Positions 48,304-56,891 of a DNA stretch of 64,000 bases are shown here, piece after piece (the stretch's first letter is position 1; every line of letters starts with the position of its first letter). The notes beneath the pieces are model-generated. The model did no database searches. It saw only the letters and a program-made list of their open reading frames with translations, and was not told where the DNA came from. The DNA comes from Streptomyces pristinaespiralis. GTDB taxonomy: Bacteria; Actinomycetota; Actinomycetes; Streptomycetales; Streptomycetaceae. Location of the stretch: positions 3,782,001 through 3,846,000 of the forward strand of contig NZ_CP011340.1 in NCBI RefSeq assembly GCF_001278075.1. Direction: 5' to 3'. Made by a program: the position numbers and the translations under genes.

Positions 48304-49200
48304 TCAGGCGCCGCGGAACTGCTCGATCACTCGCGCGTAGCTGTCCTGACCGTGCCCGGAGGCGACCGTCTTCGCCATCATGTCCCGGTGCAGTTCCGGC
48401 AGTCGCGTGTCGACGCCGCGTGCGCGGGACGCCTCCAGCAGGTGGTCCACCGCGGCCAGCTGGACGGCGACCGTGGCGTCGTCGCCGGGATAGCGGCAGG
48501 CGTCGAGCTGCGGCGCGTAGGTCTCCATGAAGCCGCCGACCGTCGTCAGCCAGCGGATCGCCAGTGGTGTGAACGCGCCTGCCGGTACGCCGTCCACGCC
48601 GACGAGCGCCGCGGCGTGCAGCCAGCCCGCGAACACGGACCACATCAGGCCGAGCAGCCCCGTGTCGTACAGCGCGGCGAGTCCGGCGTCCTCGCCGAGG
48701 TCGACCGGGTCGCCGAGCGCCGCCAGCGCCTCACGGTGCTCGGCGAAGGCCGCCGGGGAGCCGCTGCAGAGAATCATGCTCGACGGCCGGCCGATGCCCG
48801 GCGGCGTGGTCATGACGGCGCCGTCGAGGTAGGAGAAGCCGTGCCCGGCGGCCCACGCGGCGCTCTCGCGGGCCTGCTCGGGCGAGCCGGAGGTGAGGTT
48901 GACCAGGGTCCGCCCGGCCAGCACCCCGACCACCGGGTCCAGGAGCTCGCGGACCGCCGCGTAGTCGAGCACGCAGACCACGACGGCATCGCCCGCCGCG
49001 ACGGCATCGGCGATCGAGTCCGCCCGGACCGCCCCGCGTTCCACCAGGGCGTCCGCCTTGGCGGGCGTACGGTTCCAGACCGTCGTCGTGCGGCCCGCGG
49101 CCAGGAACGCCTCTGCGAGCGCCGAGCCCATCTGCCCGAGTCCGATCACGGACACCGAGCCGGCGGAGGCGGGGACGAGCGAGGGGGATTCATGGGACAT
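48304..49200 (-). CDS. Imine reductase-like NADP-dependent oxidoreductase
   Basis: 298 residues of the beta-hydroxyacid dehydrogenase/imine reductase superfamily. Rossmann motif SVIGLGQMGSALAEAFLAAG and the NADP-type WNRTPAKAD. The segment VNLTSGSPEQARESAAWA, then YLDGAVMTTPPGIG, is typical of imine reductases. The C-terminal helical dimer domain carries the substrate site. The ATG at 49200 is divergent from a GlxA/AraC-type regulator, which probably controls it. The natural substrate is unknown. Confidence 0.88.
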   Translation of the reverse strand: MSHESPSLVPASAGSVSVIGLGQMGSALAEAFLAAGRTTTVWNRTPAKADALVERGAVRADSIADAVAAGDAVVVCVLDYAAVRELLDPVVGVLAGRTLVNLTSGSPEQARESAAWAAGHGFSYLDGAVMTTPPGIGRPSSMILCSGSPAAFAEHREALAALGDPVDLGEDAGLAALYDTGLLGLMWSVFAGWLHAAALVGVDGVPAGAFTPLAIRWLTTVGGFMETYAPQLDACRYPGDDATVAVQLAAVDHLLEASRARGVDTRLPELHRDMMAKTVASGHGQDSYARVIEQFRGA

Positions 49201-49315
49201 GTGCAGGTTTCTCCGTGTTCGTTCCGAAGGGAGCTCCAGCCTCGCAACCGGCCGGGCCGCCCGACAGCGGCGGAACTGCCCACCTCCGCAAAATTCCTGC
49301 CGTAGGGTCGGGAGC

Positions 49316-50335
49316 ATGAGGAGGTCCTCCGGTCCGGGTGTGGTGGCGATCGCCGTCGTCCCCGATCCCCGTACCGGCCCGACCTGGTGGGACATGTACG
49401 AACTCGCCATCGCCTGCGCGGTGTTCGGAGTACCCCACCCCGACCTCGCCGACCCCTGGTACGAGCTCCGGCTCTGCGGGCAGAACGCGGGCCCGGAGGC
49501 TGCGGGCGGCTTCTTCGGGATCCGTACGACGCACGGGCTCGACGGTCTGGTGGGCGCCGACACCGTGATCGTGCCGTCGGTTCCCGAGGCCTGCGTCGAG
49601 CGGGACGAACCGGTACCCGAACCTCTCGTCGACGCCCTGCGCGCCGCCGCCGCGTCCGGATCGCGGATGGTCTCGCTGTGCGCCGGAGCGTTCGCACTGG
49701 CCGCGGCCGGGCTGCTCGACGGACGGCGGGCCACCGCGCACTGGCAGCACACCGGGGAACTCGCCGCCCGCCACCCTGAGGTGATCGTCGACGACTCGGT
49801 CCTCTACACCGACGAGGACCGGATCCTGACCAGCGCGGGCGCGACGGCAGCCCTGGACCTGTGTCTGCATCTCGTGCGCCGGGACCTCGGCGCCCGCGTC
49901 GCGGGGCAGGTGGCCCGCCGGCTCGTCGTGCCGGTTCATCGCAGTGGGGGCCAGGCGCAGTTCATCGAGCACGCCGTGCCGGAGGCCGACGACGACGGGA
50001 TCGGGCCCGTCCTGCAGTGGGCCGCCGCCCATCTGGACCGGCCGCTCACCGTCGCCGGGCTGGCGCGGCGCGCCGGGATCAGTCCGCGCACGTTCCACCG
50101 CCGTCTGCAGGCGGCGACCGGCACCACACCGCTGCGCTGGCTGCTCACGCAACGCCTCGCGCTGGCGCAGTCCCTGCTGGAGACGACCGAGCTGCCCGTC
50201 GAGCTGGTCGGCGAACGCTGCGGGCTGGGCAGCGCGGCCAATCTGCGCCACCACTTCGCCCGCACGCTCGGAGTCTCGCCCAGTGACTACCGCCGGGCCT
50301 TCGCACCGCCGGCCCCGGCGGCGAAGGGGCGTTGA
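49316..50335 (+). CDS. GlxA-type AraC-family regulator (DJ-1/PfpI-like sensor)
   Basis: 339 residues. An N-terminal DJ-1/PfpI-like domain has its nucleophile elbow VSLCAGAFALAAAGLLDGRR with Cys present. This type also has ATAHWQHTGELAARHPEV and LTSAGATAALDLCLHLVRRD. The C-terminal AraC domain carries VAGLARRAGISPRTFHRRLQ and a second HTH, CGLGSAANLRHHFARTLGVS. The ATG at 49316 follows gggag. It is divergent from the imine reductase with 115 bp between. Confidence 0.92.
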   Translation: MRRSSGPGVVAIAVVPDPRTGPTWWDMYELAIACAVFGVPHPDLADPWYELRLCGQNAGPEAAGGFFGIRTTHGLDGLVGADTVIVPSVPEACVERDEPVPEPLVDALRAAAASGSRMVSLCAGAFALAAAGLLDGRRATAHWQHTGELAARHPEVIVDDSVLYTDEDRILTSAGATAALDLCLHLVRRDLGARVAGQVARRLVVPVHRSGGQAQFIEHAVPEADDDGIGPVLQWAAAHLDRPLTVAGLARRAGISPRTFHRRLQAATGTTPLRWLLTQRLALAQSLLETTELPVELVGERCGLGSAANLRHHFARTLGVSPSDYRRAFAPPAPAAKGR

Positions 50336-50409
50336 GCCGGCGGGGGGCGTCCCTGTTGTGCTGGGAGGCGGCGAGGCGGCGAGGCGGCGGTTGCCGACGA
50401 GGCCGCCGA

Positions 50410-50543
50410 CAAGGAGCCGCTGACGGCGGCTGGGTGCGCGTGTGGCGGGGTTCGTGCTTCATGCTCGCCCAGGTGCCGCGGAGGTTGATGGCGGTGACGT
50501 GCTCGCACTGGTCGGCGCTCCCGTCGGCGGCGTCCATCGCCAC
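50410..50543 (-). pseudogene. Relic of a short-chain dehydrogenase
   Basis: A minus-strand frame encodes VTAINLRGTWASMKHEPR, which matches the alpha-4/beta-5 region of classical SDR enzymes (consensus like VNLRGVWLCMKHE). Nothing before or after it continues the fold. It is interpreted as a small remnant of a deleted gene. Confidence 0.5.
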
Positions 50544-50578
50544 TCCCGCGACGCCGCAGACATGACAGGATCGCGGTC

Positions 50579-51448
50579 ATGCCCGCCAGCGTTCCCCGCC
50601 TCCGGATCGGCTCGACCGAGATCATCGCCCTCGCCGACGCCGAAGGACCGTTCTTCTCCCCGCGCGCCGAGGTCTTTCCCGGGGCCACGGCCGCTCAGTG
50701 GGCGGAGGCCGACCGCTACGACCCGGGCTCGGTCGACGCCGAGGGCCGCTGGCGGCTCCAGTTCCGCGCGTACGCGATCCGCGGCGACAAGGGCCTCACC
50801 GTCGTGGACGCCGGGATCGGTCCGGCGGACGGCCCGGCCGGCTCGTGGGCACCCGTGCCCGGTGTACTCCCCGCGTCGCTCGCCGCCGCGGGCATCGACC
50901 CGGCCGAAGTCGACACCGTGGTGCTCACACACCTGCACACCGACCACGTCGGGTGGGCGGTCGTGACCGAGGCGGCCGTCCCGCCGGCGGGCGGCGCGGT
51001 GGACGGCGCGGTGGACGGCGCGACTGCGACCGGCGGCCGCCGCCCTTATTTCCCGAACGCCGAATACCTGCTCCAGCGGGCCGAGTTCGACGCCCTGGAC
51101 GCGCTCAACCCCCAGCTTCGCGAGGCCCTCACCGATCCGCTCGCGGCCGCCGGCCGGCTCCGGCTCCTCGACGGGGACACACCGCTGCGCACCGGGCGTG
51201 CGATCGCCACGCCCGGACACACGCCCGGCCACCAGAGCGTGCTGGTCGCCGACGGACGCGAGCGGGCGCTCGTCACCGGCGACCTCCTGGTGCACGCGCT
51301 CCAACTGCTCCACCCCGAGCTCGCCTACGCGCACGAGACCGACCCCGAGGCGGCCAGGCGCTCCAGGGAGCGCATGCTCGGCAGCAGAACCGCCACCACG
51401 CTGCACCTGGCGACGCCGCACCTGACGGAGCCGTTCCTCCTGGCGTGA
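50579..51448 (+). CDS. MBL-fold metallo-hydrolase
   Basis: 289 residues. The metal motif H-x-H-x-D-H is in VLTHLHTDHVGW, a further His in ATPGHTPGHQSVLV, the Asp in LVTGDLLVHALQLL and the last His in THLATPH-like LHLATPHLTEP. The N-terminal region (FFSPRAEVFPGATAAQWAEA) resembles quorum-lactonase-like and arylsulfatase-like members. An 18-base duplication (gcggtggacggcgcggtg) lies in a surface loop. The substrate is unknown; no partner gene is obvious. Confidence 0.88.
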   Translation: MPASVPRLRIGSTEIIALADAEGPFFSPRAEVFPGATAAQWAEADRYDPGSVDAEGRWRLQFRAYAIRGDKGLTVVDAGIGPADGPAGSWAPVPGVLPASLAAAGIDPAEVDTVVLTHLHTDHVGWAVVTEAAVPPAGGAVDGAVDGATATGGRRPYFPNAEYLLQRAEFDALDALNPQLREALTDPLAAAGRLRLLDGDTPLRTGRAIATPGHTPGHQSVLVADGRERALVTGDLLVHALQLLHPELAYAHETDPEAARRSRERMLGSRTATTLHLATPHLTEPFLLA

Positions 51449-51739
51449 TCGCGGCCGTCCGGCAGACACAGGTCCCGGTTTTCTCGCTCCGGCGGTGTCG
51501 CGCGTCGTCCTCAGTCGTCCCGAGCGGCCACCGTGCGGTGAGGGCCGGCCTGTACCGGGTTGGTGGGCTCGGTGAGTCACGCCTTTGTGCCGGGCCGGGC
51601 CGGGGTCCCGTCCGGCCTTCGCGTCCGGCCGGCCGCCCGTCGCTGCGCTCCGCGGGCGACCAGGTGCTGCCCCCGCCGCGTTCGGTCACTGGCGCCCCGA
51701 GGCCGCCTCGTCCGCGAGCGTGGACCGGGCCGCACGGTC
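51449..51739. other. Gene-free stretch before two relics
   Basis: No credible gene. Translations are Arg/Pro/Ser-rich and match no family recognised. It forms part of a 700-bp decayed region (51449-52150). Confidence 0.5.
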
Positions 51740-51868
51740 CGTCGTCGGCCTCGTCGACCTCGTCGGCCTTGTCGCTGCGGGCGCCCGGGACAGAGTCCAG
51801 AACTCGGCGTAGCGGCCACCGAGGCGCAGCACGTCATGGGTGCCCTCGTCGACGATCCGGCCGCGGGC
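51740..51868 (-). pseudogene. Relic: C-terminal end of an ABC exporter ATPase
   Basis: The minus-strand frame reads GRIVDEGTHDVLRLGGRYAEFW. This is the conserved C-terminus of multidrug-type ABC exporters (GRIVEEGTHDELLARGGRYAEL). The upstream Walker and signature regions are absent, because the DNA beyond about 51870 belongs to another relic. Confidence 0.65.
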
Positions 51869-51869
51869 T

Positions 51870-52110
51870 TCCCCCTGCCCAGAACTCTGGACGTCCTCTG
51901 CTCGCTGACCAGCTTCGTCGTCGGGCACGCCGCCGCGCAGGCGGGCAATGTCGGCGGGGCCGACAGCATGGCCTCGTTGGACCCGGACACGTACCCGTTG
52001 CTGGTCGGCGCCGCCCGCGGGTCGGGCGAGGACGCGGCCCGGGCACGCTTCGACTTCGCACTCGACGCGCGCTGTTGTCCGGATTCGAAGGGGAACTCGC
52101 CGTCGCCCCG
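51870..52110 (+). pseudogene. Relic: C-terminal half of a TetR-type regulator
   Basis: The plus-strand frame reads LDVLCSLTSFVVGHAAAQAG, then DPDTYPLLVGAARGSG and RARFDFALDA. A change of frame near 52070 leads into LLSGFEGELA. This is the pattern of TetR C-terminal domains (YPLLAEA, FEFGLDLLLDGLE). No helix-turn-helix precedes it. Truncated and frameshifted. Confidence 0.55.
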
Positions 52111-52150
52111 GCCCCGGAGTGGAGGCAGTCGACGCTCGGAGCCGCCCGGG

Positions 52151-52810
52151 CTAGCTCGGGCGGACCGCGGCCTCGATGTGGGCGAGGTGGGCGGCGAGGA
52201 TCTCCTCGAACGCGGCGCGGCGATCCGCCCCGAGAGGGCTGACGTCGCGGGCGAAGTGGGCCAGGGCGGGGAAGCGTTCGGGGTCGGCGCCGAGTACCGC
52301 GACGCGGAACAGCTCCATGCCCTGCTCGTACTCTTCCGGGGTGATGGTGCTGACCCCGGCCTCGGAGGCGATCAGCGCGGCAATGAGGACCGCGAGCCGG
52401 TGGTAGCGAGCCGGGATCTCCTCGTCGGGCAGTCCCGACGCACGCAGGGCCTGCAGCACCTCTTCCATGACCAGCCGGGAACCGGCGCCGCCTGACGCGT
52501 ACCTCCCCCAGACCGCGGCGAGCTGGGGCTGTTGCCCGAACGCCTCCCTGACGCGCAGGGCCAGGGCGGTGATGCGCTGCTTCCAGTCGCCCTCGGCGCG
52601 GTAGCCGTCCATGGAGGCCAGGAGGATCCGGTCGGCGACCGCGCGCAGCAGTTCCGTCTTGCTGCGGAAGTGCCGGTAAAGACTGGAGGAATCGGTCCCG
52701 AGGGTCGCGGCGAGCTTGCGCACGCTGAACGACTCCGTGCCGCTCGTGCGCAGCAACTCCGCTGCCGCATCCAGGATCTCCTCGGTCGACCAGCGCCTTC
52801 GACCTGCCAT
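52151..52810 (-). CDS. TetR-family transcriptional regulator
   Basis: 219 residues. N-terminal helix-turn-helix: WSTEEILDAAAELLRTSGTE, then FSVRKLAATLGTDSSSLYRH and FRSKTELLRAVAD. The C-terminal ligand domain is intact (EEYEQGMELFRVAVLGADPE). It is divergent from a serine hydrolase with a large palindrome between. Probably represses itself and that gene. Confidence 0.92.
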   Translation of the reverse strand: MAGRRRWSTEEILDAAAELLRTSGTESFSVRKLAATLGTDSSSLYRHFRSKTELLRAVADRILLASMDGYRAEGDWKQRITALALRVREAFGQQPQLAAVWGRYASGGAGSRLVMEEVLQALRASGLPDEEIPARYHRLAVLIAALIASEAGVSTITPEEYEQGMELFRVAVLGADPERFPALAHFARDVSPLGADRRAAFEEILAAHLAHIEAAVRPS

Positions 52811-52841
52811 TTCGCCCCTCTCGCCGAACTCAGTCTACCCA

Positions 52842-52870
52842 TGCACACGGTGTTGCACGCACCGCGTGCA
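52842..52870. promoter_or_regulatory. TetR operator palindrome
   Basis: tgcacacggtg (52842-52852) and caccgcgtgca (52860-52870) are inverted repeats with one mismatch and a 7-bp centre. A taat element follows at 52871. The location between tetR and the serine hydrolase gene, and the arm size, fit a TetR operator. Confidence 0.65.
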
Positions 52871-52982
52871 TAATGGGGACGCAAGCATGCCGGGCGGGCC
52901 GGCATGCCTCTCGTGCCCTGTCACCCCAGGGCCGGGGGACCGACGTGGAGCTCACCCCGAGCAATGCGAAAGGACGCATGTC

Positions 52983-54101
52983 GTGAGGAACTCACTGGAT
53001 TCAGCGGCGCTGGATGCCGCCGTCGAGGACGTCCACCGCGCCGGAATGCCGGGCCTGTTCGCCGAAGTGCGCGACGGCGACCAGGTCTGGCGCGGTGCCG
53101 CCGGGGTCGCCGATGTAGACACCGGTCGCCCCGTCACCGTCGGCATGCGGCACCGGGTCGGCAGCATCACCAAGACCTTCACCGCCGCGGCGGTCCTGCA
53201 GCAGGTCGAGGCCGGTCGGATCGGTCTCGACACACCGATCGGCCGATACCTGCCGGAACTGGTTCCCGGAGAACGCGGTGAGGCGATCACGGTCCGGATG
53301 TTGATCAACCACACCAGCGGCCTCGCCGAGTACTTCCCGTACGCCTACCCCTCCCTCAAGGCGTTCCCCGCCCTCGCGAACACCGGGCCCAAGAGCCTGG
53401 ACGACCACCGGTTCACGCGGTTCGACCACGTCGAACTGATCGAGATGGGGGTCACCGCACCCGCCGTCGGCGCCCCGGGCGGTACGCCGGGGGTGTACTC
53501 CAACACCAACTACCTGCTCCTCACCCAGCTCCTGGGACAGGTGACCGGCACCACGGCTGAGCGGTACATCACCCGGGACGTCATCGGCCGCGCCGGACTC
53601 CGGGACACCGGATTCCCCGCCGGACCGGACATCGACGGGCCGCACTCGCGGCTCTACGAGGCGTGGTTCGGCATGATCGACCCGCCGCGCGACTACAGCG
53701 TCTACGACATGTCATGGGTGGGCCCGTCGGCCTCGCTGATATCGACCGTCACGGACCTCAACCGCTTCTACGGCCTGCTGCTCGCCGGCGAGATCGTCAG
53801 CCCGTCGTCGCTGGCGCAGATGCAGCGCACCGTCCCGGTCGTCTCCCAAGAGGGAAGGACGGGCGACTACGGACTCGGCCTGTATCCGATGGAGGCTGCC
53901 GGTGAGGACACCTTCTGGGGCCACGGCGGCACGGTCTGGGGCGGTGGAGCGCTGGCCATGACCCGCGCCGACGGCAAACGGCAGATGGCCGTCGCGGTGA
54001 ACCTGCAGAGGTGGAACAGGCTCGACTCCGCCGGCAAGCCGCAGCCCCATCCCATCGACGACGCGCTCGCGGCTCTCCACCGCGTGGCGATGTACGGCTG
54101 A
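52983..54101 (+). CDS. Serine hydrolase (class C beta-lactamase / DD-peptidase fold)
   Basis: 372 residues. Motifs: S61-I-T-K64 (in VGSITKTFTAAAVLQQVEAG), Y172-S-N174 (YSNTNYLLLTQLLGQVTG) and H314-G-G (WGHGGTVWGGG). No clear signal peptide, so it may be cytoplasmic, unlike secreted DD-peptidases. The GTG at 52983 follows gaaagga; the ATG five bases upstream is out of frame. Family members include esterases, DD-peptidases and beta-lactamases; the substrate is not evident. Controlled by the divergent TetR (inference). Confidence 0.9.
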   Translation: MRNSLDSAALDAAVEDVHRAGMPGLFAEVRDGDQVWRGAAGVADVDTGRPVTVGMRHRVGSITKTFTAAAVLQQVEAGRIGLDTPIGRYLPELVPGERGEAITVRMLINHTSGLAEYFPYAYPSLKAFPALANTGPKSLDDHRFTRFDHVELIEMGVTAPAVGAPGGTPGVYSNTNYLLLTQLLGQVTGTTAERYITRDVIGRAGLRDTGFPAGPDIDGPHSRLYEAWFGMIDPPRDYSVYDMSWVGPSASLISTVTDLNRFYGLLLAGEIVSPSSLAQMQRTVPVVSQEGRTGDYGLGLYPMEAAGEDTFWGHGGTVWGGGALAMTRADGKRQMAVAVNLQRWNRLDSAGKPQPHPIDDALAALHRVAMYG

Positions 54102-54173
54102 CCGGTCGCCACCGGCCTGCACCGCCGCGACGCCCCGTCACCCTCGAGAGGGGAAGGCCTCTGCGCAGCGCCA

Positions 54174-54208
54174 GGACCCGTCCGGGGAACGACCACTCGG
54201 ACGGGTCC
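54174..54208. terminator. Bidirectional terminator after the serine hydrolase
   Basis: ggacccgtccg (54174-54184) pairs perfectly with cggacgggtcc (54198-54208), 13-base loop. Between converging genes. Confidence 0.75.
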
Positions 54209-54244
54209 ATGCCGGCCTTGGGCGGAGCGTCGCAGTGCGGCCGC

Positions 54245-54697
54245 TCAGGTTTGGCACTGCGCCGTACCGGCGGTGGACCACCCGCTCCAGGCGGCCCCGT
54301 CGGCGCGGGCGTGTACGCGAATCTCGACCTTCACGGGCCCGCACACCCGGGTCGAGCTTCCCACCTCCGTGGGCTCGACCGTCCCACCTGCCGGGACATG
54401 GGTGCGACCACTGCCCAGCTTCACCCAGTGACCACCCTCGACGACACGGAAGAACGCCTCGTAGGAGACGTTCACCGCCCTCGGCCCCGTGTTGCGCGCC
54501 TTGATGTATGCCGTGATCTCCCGGGTGTGGATCCGGCCTTCCTTTCCGCGTTGGGCGCTGATGCAGCCGTTGACGGCCACCCGGCCGGTCGACACACCAC
54601 CTCCGCAGGCGACCGCCGCGGCGTGAGCGTTGGTGGGAACGGCCAGCACGGTGAGCGCGGCAGCGCCCAGGATTGTTCCGATACGCCTCATACGCAC
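54245..54697 (-). CDS. Small secreted protein of unknown function
   Basis: 150 residues. The signal peptide is MRRIGTILGAAALTVLAVPT with cleavage after NAHA. The mature part has four Cys (VACGGGVS, VNGCISAQ, RVCGPVKVEI, GTAQCQT), which could form two disulfides, and a beta-rich look (REITAYIKARNTGPRAVNVS). No family was recognised. Two starts (GTG 54697 or ATG 54691) are possible; the first has better spacing from aaagggg. Confidence 0.75.
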   Translation of the reverse strand: MRMRRIGTILGAAALTVLAVPTNAHAAAVACGGGVSTGRVAVNGCISAQRGKEGRIHTREITAYIKARNTGPRAVNVSYEAFFRVVEGGHWVKLGSGRTHVPAGGTVEPTEVGSSTRVCGPVKVEIRVHARADGAAWSGWSTAGTAQCQT

Positions 54698-54895
54698 AAC
54701 TCTGCCCCTTTCGACCCTGATTGCCTCAGAGGAACCATGGCGCGTCGAGGCCTGGAGAACAGCGGCTCATCGAGTTCTTCACTCAGACGGAAGCGGGCAG
54801 CGCTCCGGCACGCGGGGCAGAACCGTCGGCAATCCCTCCGCGTCGCCGGGCAGCGGCAGGCGCAAGCAGCACACCACCCGGCAGCGCGGCGGACG

Positions 54896-56182
54896 TCATG
54901 CCTTCGGCGCGACCTTCGAGAGGCCGTTGATGATGCGGTCCATCGCGTCGCCGCCCGACGGGTCGGTCAGGTTCGCCAGCATCTTCAGCGTGAACTTCAT
55001 CAGCAGCGGGTGGGTCAGACCGCGCTGCGTCGCGATCTTCATGACCTTCGGGTTGCCGATCAGCTTCACGAACGCGCGGCCCAGCGTGTAGTAGCCGCCG
55101 TAGGTGTCCTTGAGGACCTTCGGGTAGCGGTGCAGCGCCAGTTCGCGCTGCGCGGGGGTCTGCCGGGCGTGCGCCTGGACGATGACGTCGGCCGCGATCT
55201 GGCCGGACTCCATCGCGTAGGCGATGCCCTCGCCGTTGAACGGGTTGACCAGGCCGCCCGCGTCGCCGACCAGCAGCAGGCCCTTGGTGTAGTGCGGCTG
55301 GCGGTTGAAAGCCATCGGCAGGGCAGCGCCCCGGATCGGGCCCGTCATGTTCTCGTCGGTGTAGCCCCAGTCCTCCGGCATGGAGGCGCACCAGGCCTTC
55401 AGGACCTCGCGCCAGTCCAGCTCCTTGAAGGAGGCCGAGGTGTTCAGGACGCCGAGGCCGACGTTGGACGTGCCGTCGCCCATGCCGAAGATCCAGCCGT
55501 AGCCGGGCAGCAGCCGGTCCTCGCCCGGACCGCGCCGGTCCCACAGCTCCAGCCACGACTCGAGGTAGTCGTCGTCATGACGCGGGGAGGTGAAGTACGT
55601 ACGGACCGCCACGCCCATCGGGCGGTCCTCCCGGCGGTGCAGGCCCATCGCCAGGGAGATCCGCGAGGAGTTGCCGTCGGCGGCGACCACCAGCGGGGCA
55701 TGGAAGGTGACCGGGGTCTTGTCCTCGCCGAGCTTGGCGTGCACCCCGGTGATCCGGCCGGTGCGGTCGTCGATGACGGGAGCGCCGACGTTGCACCGCT
55801 CGTACAGCCGGGCGCCCGCCTTCTGGGCCTGGCGGGCCAGCTGCTCGTCGAAGTCGTCGCGCTTGCGGACCAGTCCGTAGTCCGGGTACGAGGCGAGTTC
55901 GGGCCAGTCGAGCTGGAGACGCACACCGCCGCCGATGATCCGCAGGCCCTTGTTCCGCAGCCAGCCGGCCTCTTCCGAGATGTCGATCCCCATGGAGACG
56001 AGCTGCTTCGTGGCGCGCGGGGTGAGGCCGTCGCCGCAGACCTTCTCGCGGGGGAAAGCGGTCTTCTCCAGCAGCAGCACGTCCAGCCCGGCCTTCGCCA
56101 GGTAGTACGCGGTGGTGGATCCGGCCGGGCCCGCCCCGACGACGATCACATCGGCACTGTGCTCGGTGAGGGCTTCGGTCAC
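54896..56182 (-). CDS. menJ: Geranylgeranyl reductase-family flavoprotein, probable menaquinone reductase (MenJ-like)
   Basis: 428 residues. FAD-binding motif VIVVGAGPAGSTTAYYLAKA (Gly16-Gly21), family motif FPREKVCGDGLTPRA, and the second FAD motif LLVGDAGGLVNPFNGEGIAY. Members saturate isoprenyl chains. In actinobacteria those next to menG and nuo genes reduce one double bond of the menaquinone tail, as MenJ does in mycobacteria. A role in chlorophyll or archaeal lipids is excluded by context. The GTG at 56182 follows gggagaag; an upstream ATG at 56239 precedes a stretch that is not family-like. Confidence 0.85.
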   Translation of the reverse strand: MTEALTEHSADVIVVGAGPAGSTTAYYLAKAGLDVLLLEKTAFPREKVCGDGLTPRATKQLVSMGIDISEEAGWLRNKGLRIIGGGVRLQLDWPELASYPDYGLVRKRDDFDEQLARQAQKAGARLYERCNVGAPVIDDRTGRITGVHAKLGEDKTPVTFHAPLVVAADGNSSRISLAMGLHRREDRPMGVAVRTYFTSPRHDDDYLESWLELWDRRGPGEDRLLPGYGWIFGMGDGTSNVGLGVLNTSASFKELDWREVLKAWCASMPEDWGYTDENMTGPIRGAALPMAFNRQPHYTKGLLLVGDAGGLVNPFNGEGIAYAMESGQIAADVIVQAHARQTPAQRELALHRYPKVLKDTYGGYYTLGRAFVKLIGNPKVMKIATQRGLTHPLLMKFTLKMLANLTDPSGGDAMDRIINGLSKVAPKA

Positions 56183-56235
56183 GGCGGCTTCTCCCGAGTA
56201 TTCGATGGGGCATTCCGATATTTGCGTACCGAACG

Positions 56236-56265
56236 GCACAGGACCTGTGCAGTCTTGTGCAGTCT
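56236..56265. promoter_or_regulatory. Palindrome and 10-bp direct repeats between menJ and the GNAT gene
   Basis: A perfect palindrome gcacag-gac-ctgtgc (56236-56250) overlaps two head-to-tail copies of tgtgcagtct (56246-56265). A minus-strand TAGACT box (plus 56261-56266) could be the menJ -10. Confidence 0.45.
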
Positions 56266-56304
56266 AAGGTGGCGTACCGATCAACCGACCGAAGGGCTCC
56301 GTCT

Positions 56305-56835
56305 ATGAGCAGCAGGCCGCTTCCCGTCATACAGCTCCGGGTGCCCACGGACGAGGACGCCGTCGCCTGGCACCGTGTCTTCGACGACCCGGAGGTCATG
56401 GAGTTCCACGGCGGAAGAGCGGCCGAGCTGTCCGTGTACGAGGAGCTGACGGCGCGGCAGCGCAGACACGACGCCGAGCACGGTTTCTGCCTCTGGACGA
56501 TGCTCGACGAGGACGGCGCGGTCGTCGGTTTCACGGGTGCCCAGCCCTGGCCGCACGAGGACTTCGGCCCGGTCGGCGAGATCGAGATCGGCTGGCGGCT
56601 GGCCCGTTCCGCCTGGGGCCGCGGCTACGCGACGGCCGCCGCCCGCACCACGCTGGAGCGGGTACGGGCGGCCGGGGTGGAGCGGGTCGTGGCGATGGTG
56701 AACTCCCGCAACGAGCGGTCCATCGCCGTGGCGAGGCGGCTCGGCATGGAACTCGCGGAGACGTTCACGACCCCGGTGTCCCGGCAGAGCGGGTACTGCT
56801 TCCGGCTGGAGCTCGGCGGCCCCGGCCGCCCCTGA
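56305..56835 (+). CDS. GNAT-family N-acetyltransferase
   Basis: 176 residues. Acetyl-CoA site EIEIGWRLARSAWGRGYATA, and ERVVAMVNSRNERSIAVARR further on, as in RimJ/RimL-like acetyltransferases. The ATG at 56305 follows gaagggct. Divergent from menJ. The acceptor substrate cannot be predicted. Confidence 0.9.
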   Translation: MSSRPLPVIQLRVPTDEDAVAWHRVFDDPEVMEFHGGRAAELSVYEELTARQRRHDAEHGFCLWTMLDEDGAVVGFTGAQPWPHEDFGPVGEIEIGWRLARSAWGRGYATAAARTTLERVRAAGVERVVAMVNSRNERSIAVARRLGMELAETFTTPVSRQSGYCFRLELGGPGRP

Positions 56836-56838
56836 GCG

Positions 56839-56871
56839 CCGGCGGGGCGCCCAGGGGCCGTCGCCCGCCGG
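56839..56871. terminator. Convergent terminator, GNAT / zinc-ribbon protein
   Basis: ccggcggg / cccgccgg stem, 17-base loop, directly after the GNAT stop and before the 3' end of the opposite gene. Confidence 0.55.
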
Positions 56872-56891
56872 GTTGCGTGACGGCCGCGGGC

